Source of the DNA: Heterotrichella gracilis
Taxonomy: Eukaryota > Sar > Xanthophyceae > Tribonematales > Xanthonemataceae
Assembly (NCBI GenBank): GCA_032358255.1
Contig: JAULBX010007107.1
Location: 58,148 to 122,147 of the forward strand
DNA length: 64,000 nucleotides
Direction: 5' to 3'
Notes under the pieces: model-generated
Database searches by the model: none
The model's input: the letters and a program-made list of their open reading frames with translations, nothing else
Told to the model about the DNA's origin: nothing
Translations under genes and position numbers: made by a program
Part shown: piece after piece, positions 1 to 14,997 of the stretch
Numbering within the stretch: the first letter of the stretch is position 1
How the letters are laid out: each line of letters begins with the position of its first letter

Positions 1-114
1 TCCATATGCAAGTAAGATATGAGGTTTGACCCAAAAAGTGTGCATCATTGTTTTACAGTTTTGGGTCCAAGCCCCAAATGAACCCCCTCCTTTGCCCGCC
101 CACCATCCGCGCAC

Positions 115-3397
<3,283 letters not shown>

Positions 3398-3453
3398 GGC
3401 TATCCACTATGGGCCCTCGTCAAGTGGATACCGCTGGGGTGACATGGGGACGT

Positions 3454-3852
3454 TTAGCTCCCCTGCTTTTGATCAGGTTTGCCTGTCGTTTGGAAGCTGG
3501 TAGTTGGGTCTGGTGGGGGCCTACGGTACGCTGAAGGGTTGTACGCTGGCACTTCGGCCTGGTATCCAGCTCCAATGCGCGGCTTGTGAGGGTGGGCTGT
3601 GCTGAGGATCTTGGAGGTTACTATCCTGGTCTGCTTCCCCCTGACCTTTATGTCGTCCTCTTCGAGGCTGCCATCGAGGTAGAGGGCACGCTCCGTTTCA
3701 CCCTGGCCAAGCCCTTGCAGCTCCTCCTCTTCTACCTGGGATGCGGGCCGCTTGTGGAGAGCCTGATACCGTTGCTTGGGCGGCAGAGACTTCAGGATGG
3801 CCTCCAAGTCCTCCTGAAACTCGTCTGTTGGGGCGGTGAAACCAGCTGACAT
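3454..3852 (-). CDS. Small hypothetical protein, 132 aa, with a weak ELM2-like motif
   Basis: A single open reading frame with an ATG at 3852, giving 132 residues. An upstream in-frame TTG at 3876 is not favoured. The N-terminal half is acidic and Glu-rich (EDLEAILKSLPPKQRYQALH, VEEEELQGLGQGE). The C-terminal half contains RIGAGYQAEVPAYNPSAYRR, which resembles the opening of ELM2 domains (R-I/V-G-x-x-Y/F-Q-A-x-I/V-P), followed by a proline-rich tail. It ends only 56 bp upstream of the FAN-like start codon on the same strand, so it must lie in or beside that gene's promoter or 5' UTR. I do not recognise a family with confidence, and a missing intron or longer gene is possible. Confidence 0.4.
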   Translation of the reverse strand: MSAGFTAPTDEFQEDLEAILKSLPPKQRYQALHKRPASQVEEEELQGLGQGETERALYLDGSLEEDDIKVRGKQTRIVTSKILSTAHPHKPRIGAGYQAEVPAYNPSAYRRPPPDPTTSFQTTGKPDQKQGS

Positions 3853-4553
3853 CGGCAGCAATCTTGGAACCACCAATGTCAGAATGTGGTGGAGTCAGCA
3901 GGTTCGCACGAACTTGCAGCGCGGGCAGATGACTGGCATTTGTACGGAACAAGCAGCTATTGCCACCGCGAGGTAGTAAACTGGCATATATATCACATCA
4001 GCTATTAGTTTAGCTGGATCAGTTTGCACCAGGTGGGTGCCCCTTGTGTAGTGTACGGGGGGAGCGAGCTCGTATATGCAAGCGCGCCCGATGTCGGCGT
4101 GGGAGTGGTCCCGTAGACTCGTAGATTTTAGAGCAAGTGGCAAGTAGGTTCGAGCTCCAGCGTGCATTGCCCGTGCCGCATGCAAAGTGAATGCACGGCA
4201 TGCCGCAGGTGGAGGGCACTGCCCAGTACAGCCAAGCTCACGTCGACTAGTTCCAGTCAAGAAAGAAAGAAAGAAACGAAACGCCCACAGTCAACCCTAC
4301 TCAGAGGTGGACTCCTGTCATACCAGGGTGGGAATGTGGGAGGACCTGCTTTTGAGTCGCTGTTATAAGCAATATATTGGCCTCCTTCCCCGCACGGATG
4401 ACTTGATCCATGGATGCAGCGCACATGGCATTGCCCTAGATAGTCACCAGTGGGCAGCCAGCCCACAGGGAGCCCCTGCTGCCCACAGCAGCCAACACCT
4501 ACAACTTGTGCAGGGGGTGTATGTTACAGTGGACCAGCGGTGGTGTCCAGCGC
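3853..4553. other. Intergenic stretch with a GAAA microsatellite
   Basis: It lies between the small hypothetical gene and the 3' end of RACK1. A short (GAAA)n tract is at about 4259-4279. I see no conserved coding segment on either strand. Confidence 0.5.
4259..4279 (+). repeat. (GAAA)n microsatellite
   Basis: About four to five GAAA units upstream of the small hypothetical gene and downstream of RACK1. Confidence 0.8.
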
Positions 4554-6653
4554 TTAGACGATGCGGCCCACGGACCACACGCGGATGACGCCGTCGGTGT
4601 AGCCAGAGTAGAGGGTGGAGCCGTCAGCGGACCAGGTTAGGCTGATGCAGTGGGGCAGCACCGCCTTCTTTGAGTACTCCTTCTGGGTGTGGGGGTTGAG
4701 GGGCTGTGGCCTCAGCTCATCCACCACGGACTTGGACTCCAGGTCCCAGATCTTGATGCAGCTCTGCAAAATACAGCAGGATCCCCTGTCAGCAACTGTG
4801 CAAATGCACGCAAAGCCTGGGGTGTGCTGTCAGCACTGCAGCGCTCATGTGCTTGCTAGTGCCGCTGCGCACGTGATTACCATATCCGCATATGCAAAGG
4901 TCAACATGCGTCCCTAAGCAGCGGTGCCAGCCCGTTCGTTGTCAACACACGAAAATGTGTACTCAAGTGATCAGCCCATCACAGGTTTTCTGACCGCACC
5001 TGTGTGGCTGCGACCAACCAGTAGCGGTTGGGGCTGAAGCACAGCGAGTAGATGGTGTCACCCGCGTCCAAGCTGTACAGGCGCTTGCCCTCAGCCAGGT
5101 CCCACAGCATGGCCACACCGTCCTGCATCATAACACCACACCAGTCAGCACCAACAGCTGGGAATTGCCGGCTGGCGGCATATATGTCTTGACTGCATGG
5201 TTCTCCTCCGCGTTGCATATATGGCCGCCCAACAGGGTACGTCGTCAAGACACCAAATGTGCGCTGATGTGCGAGGAAATCTGCGACAGCTCCCCGCAAT
5301 TCCCCCAAAAAAAAATGCTGACGGTTGGCCAGGCAGGTAGAGTACTACTTCTGCCCCCAGCAAGGCAGTCCAGCCACGTTGTAATCCCAGCCACGTACAC
5401 GCGCACTGGGCGCATGGTCATTGCACCCCACCGTGGTTCGTGCAAGCCAATCTCTCCCCCCCACTCCCCATGCCATGCGGACGCAATGCGGTGGGTGTGC
5501 TTGGGTGCCACCATACCATGCACTTCGTGATACAGTGGGTGCTGAGGACACCCCAAACCCTAGACCCTTGGCCGTACCTTGCCGCCGGAGGCGCACAGGG
5601 AGCCATCGGGGGAGACGGTGACGGTGTTGACGTAGCCGGTGTGCCCCACCAGGTTGTTGCGCAGTTTGCAGTTGGTGAGGTTCCACACCTTGACCAGCTT
5701 GTCCCAGCCCGCTGACACGATGATGGGGTTGGTGGTCACTGGTGAGAAGCGCACGCAGGACACCCACTCGGTGTGGCCGTCGGGCTCGCCGATGGTGTAC
5801 TTGCACTCACCCAGGGTGTTCCACAGCTTGATGGTCTTGTCCCGGGACCCAGACACGATCTGTGCGGGTGGTGTTGGGTGCGTCAGATGCATCGAGAGTA
5901 CTGAGCGCAGGCCAGTATGGCACCGTGATGCTGTTCCTGTTCCCCCAGTGTGAAGGTAATGAAGTATTCAATGGAGAACGAGCTGTACAGCAGGCTACCA
6001 TATATATGCGTGTGTGAGTGGTCCCATACAGGGGCCAGTGGCTGTCAATGGTGCAAGTACATGGGTATACAACCTCCTTACTGCATGCCCACAAAGCCAT
6101 CCTAAATAAACCCCAGGCAGTACCTGGCGGTTGTCCACGGAGAAAGCCACGCTCAGCACGTCCTTGGTGTGGCCAATGAACCGGCGGGTGGTGGTGCCAG
6201 TCTTGAGGTCCCACAGGCGCAGGGTGCCATCCCATGACCCAGACAGGGCAAACTGTCCGTCAGATGAGATGACCACGTCCTCGACGTAGTGGCTGTGCCC
6301 CGTCAGAGCCTTGCGGGGGTAGCCGTAGGTCTCATCCTCGCGAGTGAGCTCCCACACCAGGAGGGTCTTGTCACTGCAGGTTGACATCGCCCAGGGTGAG
6401 CATGCATGCGAGTAATGCAGCGTATGCATCACCCCGATTGAGCCACACTTGCTGGCACGCCATCCCAAACCAAGCACACGCTGACGCCAGTTCTGTGAAG
6501 GGGTGTGTCTGTTTGCCGCTGACGGTAGGACAGCAGTACTCACCGTGATGCAGAGATGAGTGTGTTGGAGGCGGGGTCCAGAGGTGCCGCCACGGCTGTC
6601 ACCCAGCCGCTGTGGCCCTGGAGGGTACCCCTCAGCGTTAGTGTCTCCGCCAT
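4554..6653 (-). CDS. RACK1: RACK1 (receptor for activated C kinase 1), 40S-associated WD40 scaffold
   Basis: Five exons: 6653-6544, 6373-6124, 5859-5578, 5122-5000 and 4763-4554. Together they encode 324 aa, against about 317 in animals and algae. All junctions keep phase with GT-AG boundaries. Seven WD blades are readable, e.g. [60 protein letters not shown] and [10 protein letters not shown]. The blade 3-4 motifs [20 protein letters not shown] and [13 protein letters not shown] are hallmark RACK1 sequences. RACK1 sits on the head of the small ribosomal subunit, where it docks kinases and takes part in initiation and ribosome quality control. It is arranged head-to-head with eIF3g, with 397 bp between start codons. 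The ATG at 6653 is chosen because [11 protein letters not shown] matches the family N-terminus. No anomaly is seen. Confidence 0.97.
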
Positions 6654-7050
6654 GATGAGCCAGAGATCGCACGCCTGCTGCGACGTACACAATCCGCGCA
6701 GCTGAAAGAGGCAGAGTGGGTGTGGCGGCTTCAATAAGAACTTCGGAGCTTGCTCCCAGGCAAAGGGCTGGGTTTCACAGTTTAGTGTTATGCACCCCTG
6801 GATGACAGTGCGCCGGCGCTGCTCATAGATGCATGCTTTAAGAGGGTTTATCAAGCTGTTTTGCAGCAACTTCAACGCAGAGTGCCCTGTTTGTAAATAC
6901 CCCTTCGCCTACTTGCTTGCAGCTGTTCCCAACGCTTAAGACTTGGCGAGTAGAGTGTCGCACTGCCTGTGTTGCACTTCTGCTGAAGATAGGCAACCTT
7001 CATATTGAATACCTTCTCACCAAGTGCACAGCACTCAGCAGACTGCAGCC
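6654..7050. promoter_or_regulatory. Divergent promoter region between RACK1 and eIF3g
   Basis: A 397-bp interval separates two start codons pointing away from each other. It must hold the 5' UTRs and promoters of both translation genes. I identify no specific factor site. Co-regulation is inferred from layout only. Confidence 0.55.
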
Positions 7051-8613
7051 ATGGGGAGCAGGATGCGATGGGGAGATGCTCTGGAGGATGAGGATGTGCT
7101 GCCCCCTCCCACAGTGTCAGGGCCAGACAGCAGGGGCATCAAAACCTCGGTTGAATACAAGAAGAACGACAAGGGCGACACCGTCAAGGTCACTACCAGG
7201 ATAAAGATCAGCAAAATGGAGAAGAAGATATACGACGTACGATCACACTGTTGTGGGTGCACCTCGCCCACCACCCACGTTGTACACAGCCTGAATTGTG
7301 TTCTGCATGCCTCTGCAGTCCCAGCATGTACGCCGTCGCCTGGCAAAGTTTGGGGAGGCTGTTGACGACACCCCCACAGACAGTGTCACAGTGCAAGCTG
7401 TGGAGGAGATCCCGCTTGAGAGGATTCAAGGGAAGCAGACACAGGAGGAGAAGAAGGCCCAGGACTTCCAGGACGCAATGAAGCAGTCAGACAAGTCTGT
7501 CATCGTGGGCAGGTATGCATGCAGTGCTGGTTTGGGGTCCTCATGCTGCTCTCCACGTGGCATCAGTAGCTGGTAAACTACCGTTTGTATTCAGTGTGTG
7601 CATCCATGTGTTTGCACCCCCATGCATGAAACATCCTCGCTGCCAGTACTCATGCCTCGGGTGTGGGCTGCAGCTTGAGAGAAATGCTGCAAAAGCGGCG
7701 TATGGAGCGGCAGCTCATGCAAGCGCGCGGCCTGCTCAACCCAGAGAAGCCCCCAGAGGAGGTGAGCTGCAAAATGCACTATTCCTGCTGGCTGCTGCCT
7801 CACTGCATTGGCAACCATCTGGTTGGGATTGCCCTCGCGCCGCAGACATGTGCACCCACATAATTGAATATTTGAATACTGACACCCACATCTGTGAATC
7901 TTACGTTGACAACTGGTGGCATTGCTCTCCAGGATGGGCCCTCTGGACCCGGGCTGGGTGTGCCCAAGTCGGGTGGCTACATCGCACCCCACTTGCGTGC
8001 CGGCGGTGCGCCCCGCGGTGCTGGTGAGGCGGACTCTGGCCGCCAGCGCCGCGACGAGAATTCTGTGCGCGTCACCAACCTGTCGGAAGACACGCGCGAG
8101 GAGGACCTCAGGGTAAGCCATGCATGCAGTATAGACCCGCCTTTGGGGGGTATCTGGTCAGTGCCTGCATGCCACCACCGAGCGGGGGATGGGCAGGGCA
8201 TGCGTGATGGGCATGCATGGACACCGCGCGGGTGATGGCCTGCATGCCATCAGTATGTGGGTGCATTGCGCTTGAGGGCAAAAATACTTGGGTTTGATTA
8301 TTCATAAGTTTTTCAACGCAATTATGCCATTGCATGCCACTGCTTGGTACCGTGAGCCCACTGCTTGATAATGTCAGAAATTTGACCTGACTCCATGCTG
8401 TGCACCCTGCAGGAGCTGTTCAGCCGCTTTGGAAACATCTCCCGCATCTACATCGCATACGACAAGGAGACGGGCGAGAACCGTGGCTTTGCCTTTGTCA
8501 ACTTTGTGTACCGTGAAGACGCCCTGCGTGCAATCGAGAAGCTGGACGGCTACGGTTACGACAATCTCATCCTGCGGGTGGAGTGGGCGCAACCAAGGGC
8601 GGAGCGCAGCTAA
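7051..8613 (+). CDS. eIF3g: Translation initiation factor eIF3 subunit G
   Basis: Five exons: 7051-7236, 7319-7512, 7674-7761, 7933-8112 and 8413-8613. They encode 282 aa with consistent phase. eIF3g is an RNA-binding subunit of eIF3 that contacts the 40S subunit and mRNA during scanning. The N-terminus (MRWGDALEDEDVLPPP; KKIYD; VRRRLAKFGEA) matches the eIF3g-specific domain. The C-terminus is an RRM with RNP2 SVRVTNLSED and RNP1 RGFAFVNFV, split by an intron. Where plant and animal eIF3g carry a CCHC-like zinc knuckle just before the linker, the model reads SVIVGR then SLREMLQKRRMERQLMQARG, with no cysteines. The 161-bp intron at that junction holds no alternative knuckle exon that I can see. 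Confidence 0.93.
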
Positions 8614-9152
8614 GCGGCCGTGCACAGCTGCCCCCAGTTCCCATGTCCTGTAGCCTAAGGCTGTGCTGTCAGCAGCGTTTTGATCAGCTTGAACTGTTTT
8701 TGCAAATCTTCTGTCCAACAGGATGGCTGTAAATGGTGCGGCCTGTTGTGTGCTGCATTCGTCAGCAATCATCGCAGATGCGTGCATTGTTTGATGGTGA
8801 GAAGAGCAAGAGTCCCTTTGATCCCATGGTTCAGTGTTTTATGCCATGCGGTCAAGTCTTGGATATGCATTGCCAACAAGGCGTGCTAGAACTTTTCTTT
8901 GTTTATCAGTATCTCATATTGCAAGACGTGCAACACGTTCGAATCTGTACTGAGTTTCGTCTTGACAATGTCCTTTGTAATGAGTACATGACGTAACACT
9001 GTCCCAATTTTGCAATATTGCAATATTAAAAGTCGCTGTTGTTGTCCTACTTGGACAGGCTGGGCAGCAACCAGTGGAACATGGCATGTTAACAAAAGCA
9101 TTATTGGCAACAGTAAGAAGGAAGGAAACGCCCACAGAACTGGTCGTGAGAA
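8614..9152. other. Convergent 3' flanks of eIF3g and the flavin monooxygenase
   Basis: An AT-richer interval with no supported gene. TGTAA, the usual green-algal polyadenylation signal, occurs at about 8728 and 8974 downstream of eIF3g. Confidence 0.45.
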
Positions 9153-12100
9153 TCAGCCGCTAGCAATGCCTAAATGAGCCAGGAAACTGAAATCCATGTC
9201 ATAAAAGCGTTCAGGTGGCCCTGCCCGCCATGCTCCCAACAGTGCTGCAAACTCGTGCTCAGCTGCTGCAACAGCCTCTGATTCACCCCCAGAGCATACC
9301 TCCGCATCCCGGTAGGTTTCATTGAGGGCAAACATGCGGGTCAGCAATGACTCATGGATGCGGAAAGGCCAATCAGCACCGTCTGCAGTCCGCTTGGGAT
9401 CCCCAATCTGCTCTGCCAGCCAGGAATTGTACGCCCATTGGCTTAGCCCTGGGGGCATGATGCCAGCCTGCAATGGTGGTTTTGTGCAAGTGAATACGCT
9501 GTTGTGGGCCACAGACATGTGCATGCAAATGCCACATTGTGACGTGCTGCAGCATGGTGGAGGAAAGAAGGAAAAAACAAAACGAGGTGCACGCCCGAGA
9601 ACACTGCTGAGATTGAACAATGGTGGTTCACACCTGGGAATGCGTGTATCGCACTGGTAGCCCTGCCTCCTCTATCTGCTTGTACACCTCCAGGATGTCA
9701 TCCAGCATTGCTTGAGCTGAAGGCAGAGGAGGAGCAGCACCCGACAGGACATGCGCCACCCACTTTGCCTGCACAATGTGCACACAGCCGATGGACCTTG
9801 TGATATTATCAAAATAAAGGGACAGGAGGAGATGCAACTGAACACAGCAGCTTTTTAAAACTGTGATAACGCTGGTGACAGGTTTTACCCCAACGTGTTC
9901 AATACTTTGCACTCTTTAAGGACCTTGGCATCTGTGCACACCATAAGGTTGCACACACCTGCAGCGCGAATTGAGGAAAGCGCAAGGATTTCCACAGAAT
10001 GCCGATGAACGCCAGTGATGGTGCCAGGTGCGGATAGAAGATGTGCTTGTACAAGGGAGATACTCGATTGTCATGCGTGGACAGGAGATCAGCGTTCTCC
10101 ATAAATCGATACTTGTACTTGTACCCTGCATCATGACACCACCATTACTTTGTCACGCAGTTTGTCCAGTGTAACATGACAGCCCGCAAAATATGGGTGA
10201 GTAAGATGCTGTGAAGACCAGCATGCAGACCAGCCAGGTGCCATCCGTGAAGGCACTGCTGGGTGTGAGGTCCTCACGAGGTTGCTCATGTTTATCATAA
10301 CAACAGAATATGATGAAAATCCCATTGTTCATGCAGTGGAAGTCTTGGCTGTCATTGGCAATGATTTACCTGTGCAGTAGACGATAGCATCCACTTGCGC
10401 AAGATGCTCGCCATCTGCAAAGGTGACACCTCCATCTGCATGCAGCTGCTCAGGCAGCGCTCGTCGGAAGATGTTACCCCTTGCGCCTACTGGCCCCGGC
10501 TGTGTGGCCCAGTCTGGGATTGGCCAGGCCCTGGCTGCCACATACACCCTGTCTGCCACCTGCGCAATCTCCCTTGACACCTCATCCCCTGGCACACACA
10601 TGGGGCAGCAAATGATTACAGTAAAGCGCCCAATAAGTAGACGCACTTTGTGCAGAACACCACGTCAGTAATGTGACAACAGCAGCAGCGGCAGGTACGG
10701 ACAATAGCTGCACATCTTGCTTTACACTGCTGGGACGGGATTAACTTGGTGTACATACCTGAAAATGATGCGCCAACCACCACCACCGTCATGCCATCAA
10801 ACACGTATGGCCTCCTGTAGTTGTGACAGTGTATTTGCAAGCCTGAAAACATATCCTGGCCTTCAATGTCAGGTACATTGGGGGTGCTGTAGGTCCCCAC
10901 ACACACCACAAGCGCATCAAATTCCTCTGTGTGGCTATCTGATGCCCCGTCAGGTGCTGTGCCATTGCCATGCTCTGTGGAATGCCAGCCAGCTGGCCCT
11001 TCTGTAGAGTATGTGATGTCCCAGCTGCAACCTGCCATGGATCTTCCTCGGGGGGTGACATGCTCTGTGCTGCCATCTGAGCATTGTTGCAGTGCAACGG
11101 GAGAGGGAGGCTGCTTGGGGATGGTTGTGATTACTCGGGAATTGAAGCGGATGTGCTGGCGCAACCGGAACACGTCTGCAAACAGCTTCAAGTACTCTTG
11201 TACCTACAACGCACAGACGCAGGTATGTACCACAGCACCGTACTGTTTGCAGAATAAACAAATAAAAATTGCTCCACCAACAAATATATGAATTAACACA
11301 CCACCGCACCGGGTTGTCCTGAAATCCCCCATTGTGTGCTGCATTGGTCTTTAAATGCAATCATATTGCTACCAATGCAGCATCCAATGGGAGGATTTCA
11401 GGAGAAATATTGGACCTTATGAAGCACCAATTCAATTTACAATGCAAAGAGCATGCACCCGCTTTTATAATGCAAAATGCATGATGCACTAGCGGATTAC
11501 ATGCAGCTACTTGCGTGCCAGCGGTGGAACCTCCTATGCATCAAACCGACAAGGGCCGAGGTATTGCTTGAATCCAATACGTGCCTCTGTGTGATGCGGG
11601 TACCGCCGCTGGTCAACTGATTTTGGGCCCATGACCTGTGTGGTCATAGGGAAATCCCGGAACCCCATTATCTCCCTGGGGAGGTTGGTGCGCACACTGG
11701 CATACCTGGACACAACAGGTGAAAAACATGTGAGCTCGCATGCACTTTTTTTCCATTTTTACATAGGCGATGCAACAGAGCATGTTCCTGCGCGTTGCAG
11801 GCCCCCAACATACAGATGTACAATTATTGCCCTAGATAAGGGGTGTGGCCATGCAGTTTGATATCTCTCATGGCCAGCGCAGCAGGAGGCATATGCCCAT
11901 GCTGCACACGTGCCTCATCGCAAAGCCTGGTGGTGCATCAGTAAACGTGATACCGCAAGTGCAGCCATTCCAGCAGCCCCGGGGCTGACATGATACTCAC
12001 AGGCTGCTGTTCACTGTCCTGCCCTGCGGGCTCCTCCCCAGCAGGTCTTCATCCACCTCGTCACTGTAGTTCCACACGCCGCCCACTTCGCCATTCTGCT

Positions 12101-12407
12101 CAAACACAACCACCTGGTGCCCCTCCCGCAGTAGCTCGCGGGCCGCCACCAGCCCAGCAGCCCCCGCACCCACCACCGCCTGGCCAAGAGGGGAATTGCA
12201 GTGAGTACACTTGCTGACAATGGGACAGCACCTGGCTGTACACAAAGACTGAGTGAGGCACTGGTACTTTGGGTTCAGTTCTGGCCAAACCACTGAGCAG
12301 TAGGGAGCTCCACACAACACGCATGCATATGAATGTCCTGGCAGGTTGCCAGGGTGGCAGTGCCACAAGCGCCTCACCACTTTCACACTCCGCTTGGAAC
12401 TGTGCAT
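9153..12407 (-). CDS. Flavin-containing monooxygenase (plant FMO type)
   Basis: Eight exons: 12407-12378, 12179-12001, 11705-11585, 11203-10759, 10588-10370, 10125-9959, 9768-9634 and 9467-9153. They encode 536 aa. FMOs use FAD, NADPH and O2 to oxygenate soft nucleophiles, mostly sulfur or nitrogen. A 10-residue first exon (MHSSKRSVKV) joins AVVGAGAAGLVAAREL to make the FAD-binding GxGxxG. YASVRTNLPREIMGFRDFP, the FMO signature FSGLQIHCHNYRRP, the NADPH motif VVGASFSGDEVS and TGYKYKYRF follow in order. Exon 4 carries a Ser/Gly-rich insertion before DALVVCVGTYSTPNVP. Intron 3 (11584-11204) appears to be GC-AG: only a GAG/GCACGT boundary keeps phase and restores RRYPHHTE-VQEYLKLFADVF. No clear targeting peptide is seen. 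The substrate cannot be inferred. Confidence 0.92.
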
Positions 12408-12998
12408 CAGCTTGCAGGTATCCCAGGAACCCAGGCTGGTTCCTGTGAAGACCTTTCAATGGCTTCCGGCACTGTCGCAAGCTGAAGCCGATAAGTGCAA
12501 CTGCACGCTAATGACACGCCCAAGGCCGTGCTGCTTCTGTCCAGCGCTTAGCAAACAACGTCTTGGGTTACAGGTACGTTAGTGCGTTGCCCATATATAT
12601 GCGAGTGCTGCGCTACCATGACAGGCAAACGAGTTTACAAAGGTTTCCTCTGCCCAACAAACCACACATAACGTAGCGCTGTGAGAGACTGCGAACGGTT
12701 TTCGCTAAGTTACCGTGGTTTCCACGTTAAAAAGTTGAAGGTGTTTGTTGAGCTGTTGCAAGAACGTGGAAAGGGCTGTTCGATATAGTGGGCGAGGCTG
12801 CATGCATGCATGTGCAACTGTCAGGAGTGCATGCATATCTGGGTTCTGGTAGCTTATCAAAACGTTGTTGAGGCCTTGGCTTGCTACCACTTTTCGACCC
12901 ACTGATAATAAAAAACGTGAAACCGGTTTGATCTGTCTTGGAATCTAGTGGGGTTGCACAGGTTTGCTATTTTTGGCCGGAAGATCCAGCCACAATAG
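12408..12998. promoter_or_regulatory. Divergent promoter interval between the FMO and the FAM21-like gene
   Basis: 591 bp between two diverging start codons. It contains several TGCATGCA-type palindromes (e.g. about 12802-12810). No coding segment is seen. Confidence 0.4.
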
Positions 12999-14648
12999 AT
13001 GGAAGAGCTACTCAAGGAAGCCCCCACTTGGGACTTGAACTCAGACAGCAGGTTGTTGGCAGAGGTCACAAAATTTTCAAACAGCTTGATCTCGCGGCTG
13101 GAGACAGCACTCCAGGAGCTGAGCACTTTGCAACACCACGTGGCTGGAGCTGTAGTGCAGTGCCAGAACGTGACGAACTCCTATAGACTTCTGTCCTACA
13201 ACCAGTTTGTCAAAGAGGCAAGTGTTTTGGGGGTATTGGTTTCTTTGGACACAGCAAACAACCAATAAACGGCTAAGGCTCAAACACCATTGCAGCAACT
13301 TGTGCCATGGTGACCCTCGATGGTGTTTCAGGTTGTGCAGCCAGAAACGTCTTCAGATGGCTTCCATCAAACGCTGATGCTCCTAACAAACGGCACCTCT
13401 GACAGAGTCCCTCAACAGGTGGGTAAGCACCCTGCTTTGCAAGGCACACTTTCCTAGGACCCCGTCAACATGGTTGATGAACAGCACAGCGGGCCACCTG
13501 GGGTTCAGCACCACCGGTCAGAACCACAACAGCTAGCAGGATATCCAGCTCTTGTGCACTTAATCATTGCAGGATGTCTTGAAGCAAGCGCTGCAACTTG
13601 GGTTTCAAGCCTTGGAGCAGCAACCAGGCGCAGTGGAAGCCCGCCGGCCGCTCCCTCACATCTACGGCACCGCAGAGTACCTGCAAGACGCTGTGGCGGG
13701 GTTGCAGGGGCAGGGCCCACCAACCACCAGCCGCCAGCAAGCACGGTCAGGGCTGGTTGATGATGCACTGTTGCAAGGGGCAGGTGGGTGTACAGCAGCT
13801 ATTGTCTGGCTTGGCGCTGACGATAAAATTGGGGCTCATCCATAAAGCATGACCAGATTGACTGCCTGGTGGCCTTCACATGTTGAGGTGCACGTGATGT
13901 GAGATGGCTGCATGGTATGTTTGCTGCCGTCGGGGTCTGTGGCAGGGTCCCACGGTGCATTTAAGTATTGTGATGATTGGCATGCGATGCAGCACAGTGC
14001 GCAATGCTCGGTGCCACTATGCTCATGACATCTTTCGTTGCAATGCGTCACATGCCACTGTGCACTTGGAACTGTGTGCCACAAGTGTGCCAGCCACTGA
14101 GGCTGGCTCTGTTTGTGTGCCTCCTTTCAGGGATGCCAACCATGCCGGACTCTGATGCTGGACAACAGCCCTTCTCAGAATCCCCTGCTAGGGACCACTT
14201 TGCACAGCACATGCTGCCACAACCCGACGCAGTTGTCACTCCTCCTCAGCTTGCCGTGCAAGACTTCAAATCCATGATGGAAGCAGCGCTCCGCGGGGAT
14301 TTGGTTCTGGAACAGCCATCCTCGCAACCACCGCAGGATGACCAGGCTGCAGGAGAGCCCGTTAGCAGCAGCCTGGCGTCAGCTAGCGCGCACCCATCAC
14401 ATCAGGGCATCACAAGCATTTCTGCCGTGTTACACGACGAAGCTGGCTGCAACCCATCAACCACGGTGGTATCCAATCTGTCCACGCCGGGCGGAGGATC
14501 AGGGGCACATGGGGAGGCGCATGACGTGGATGACGACAGCCAATCACAGATACTGTTGGAACTGCAGCAAGAGGAGCGGGAGGGCGAGCCACACATACGC
14601 CTCACGATGTCCCCAAGCAGGAGGACACAGCGCAGTCTAGGCTTTTAG
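12999..14648 (+). CDS. FAM21/WASHC2-like head-domain protein (WASH complex), short form
   Basis: Four exons: 12999-13217, 13332-13418, 13573-13783 and 14131-14648. They encode 344 aa. FAM21 links the endosomal actin regulator WASH to retromer. The first exon matches the FAM21 head: a Trp-x-Leu start (PTWDLNSDSRLLAEVTKFSN), SLISRLETALQEL and the LSYNQFVKE ending. Exon 3 has RRPLPHIYGTAEYLQD, corresponding to the head-domain RPLPYLIGS motif. Animal FAM21 continues for about 1,000 residues of Leu-Phe-acidic repeats. Here only about 170 residues rich in Ser, Gln and acidic residues follow, with no such repeats. Intron 1 (13218-13331) begins GCAAGT, a canonical GC-AG donor. Assignment rests on the head motifs and order only, so it is moderate. 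Confidence 0.62.
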
Positions 14649-14997
14649 CCCAATCTTGAACCCTGCTGTCCTCCATCTCAGACATGGCCATCCGGATATA
14701 TGCGGAGTGAAAGGAAAGCCGTTACTGTGTTTCAAAACTCTTAATTATCTTTGTCACTGTGCACGTATACTCACATTCTTCGTAGCGTATGCCAAATAAT
14801 TTACTGTACCTTCACTATTATTTGATCACACCAGCACTAGCCATTTCAGCAACAAGCATGATGTCGCCAATTGGCTGCACTGTAAATATATCCCTAAGCA
14901 ACTCTCCCCAGCGAAGTAACCACTGCGTGCTGTACCCTCACATGTTCAAAGATAATTTCCCCCAAGATCCTACTGCCAGCATGGCTAGGCTCAAGGG
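14649..14997. other. Convergent 3' flanks
   Basis: AT-rich spacer between the FAM21-like gene and the small membrane protein gene. Nothing further is recognised. Confidence 0.45.
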
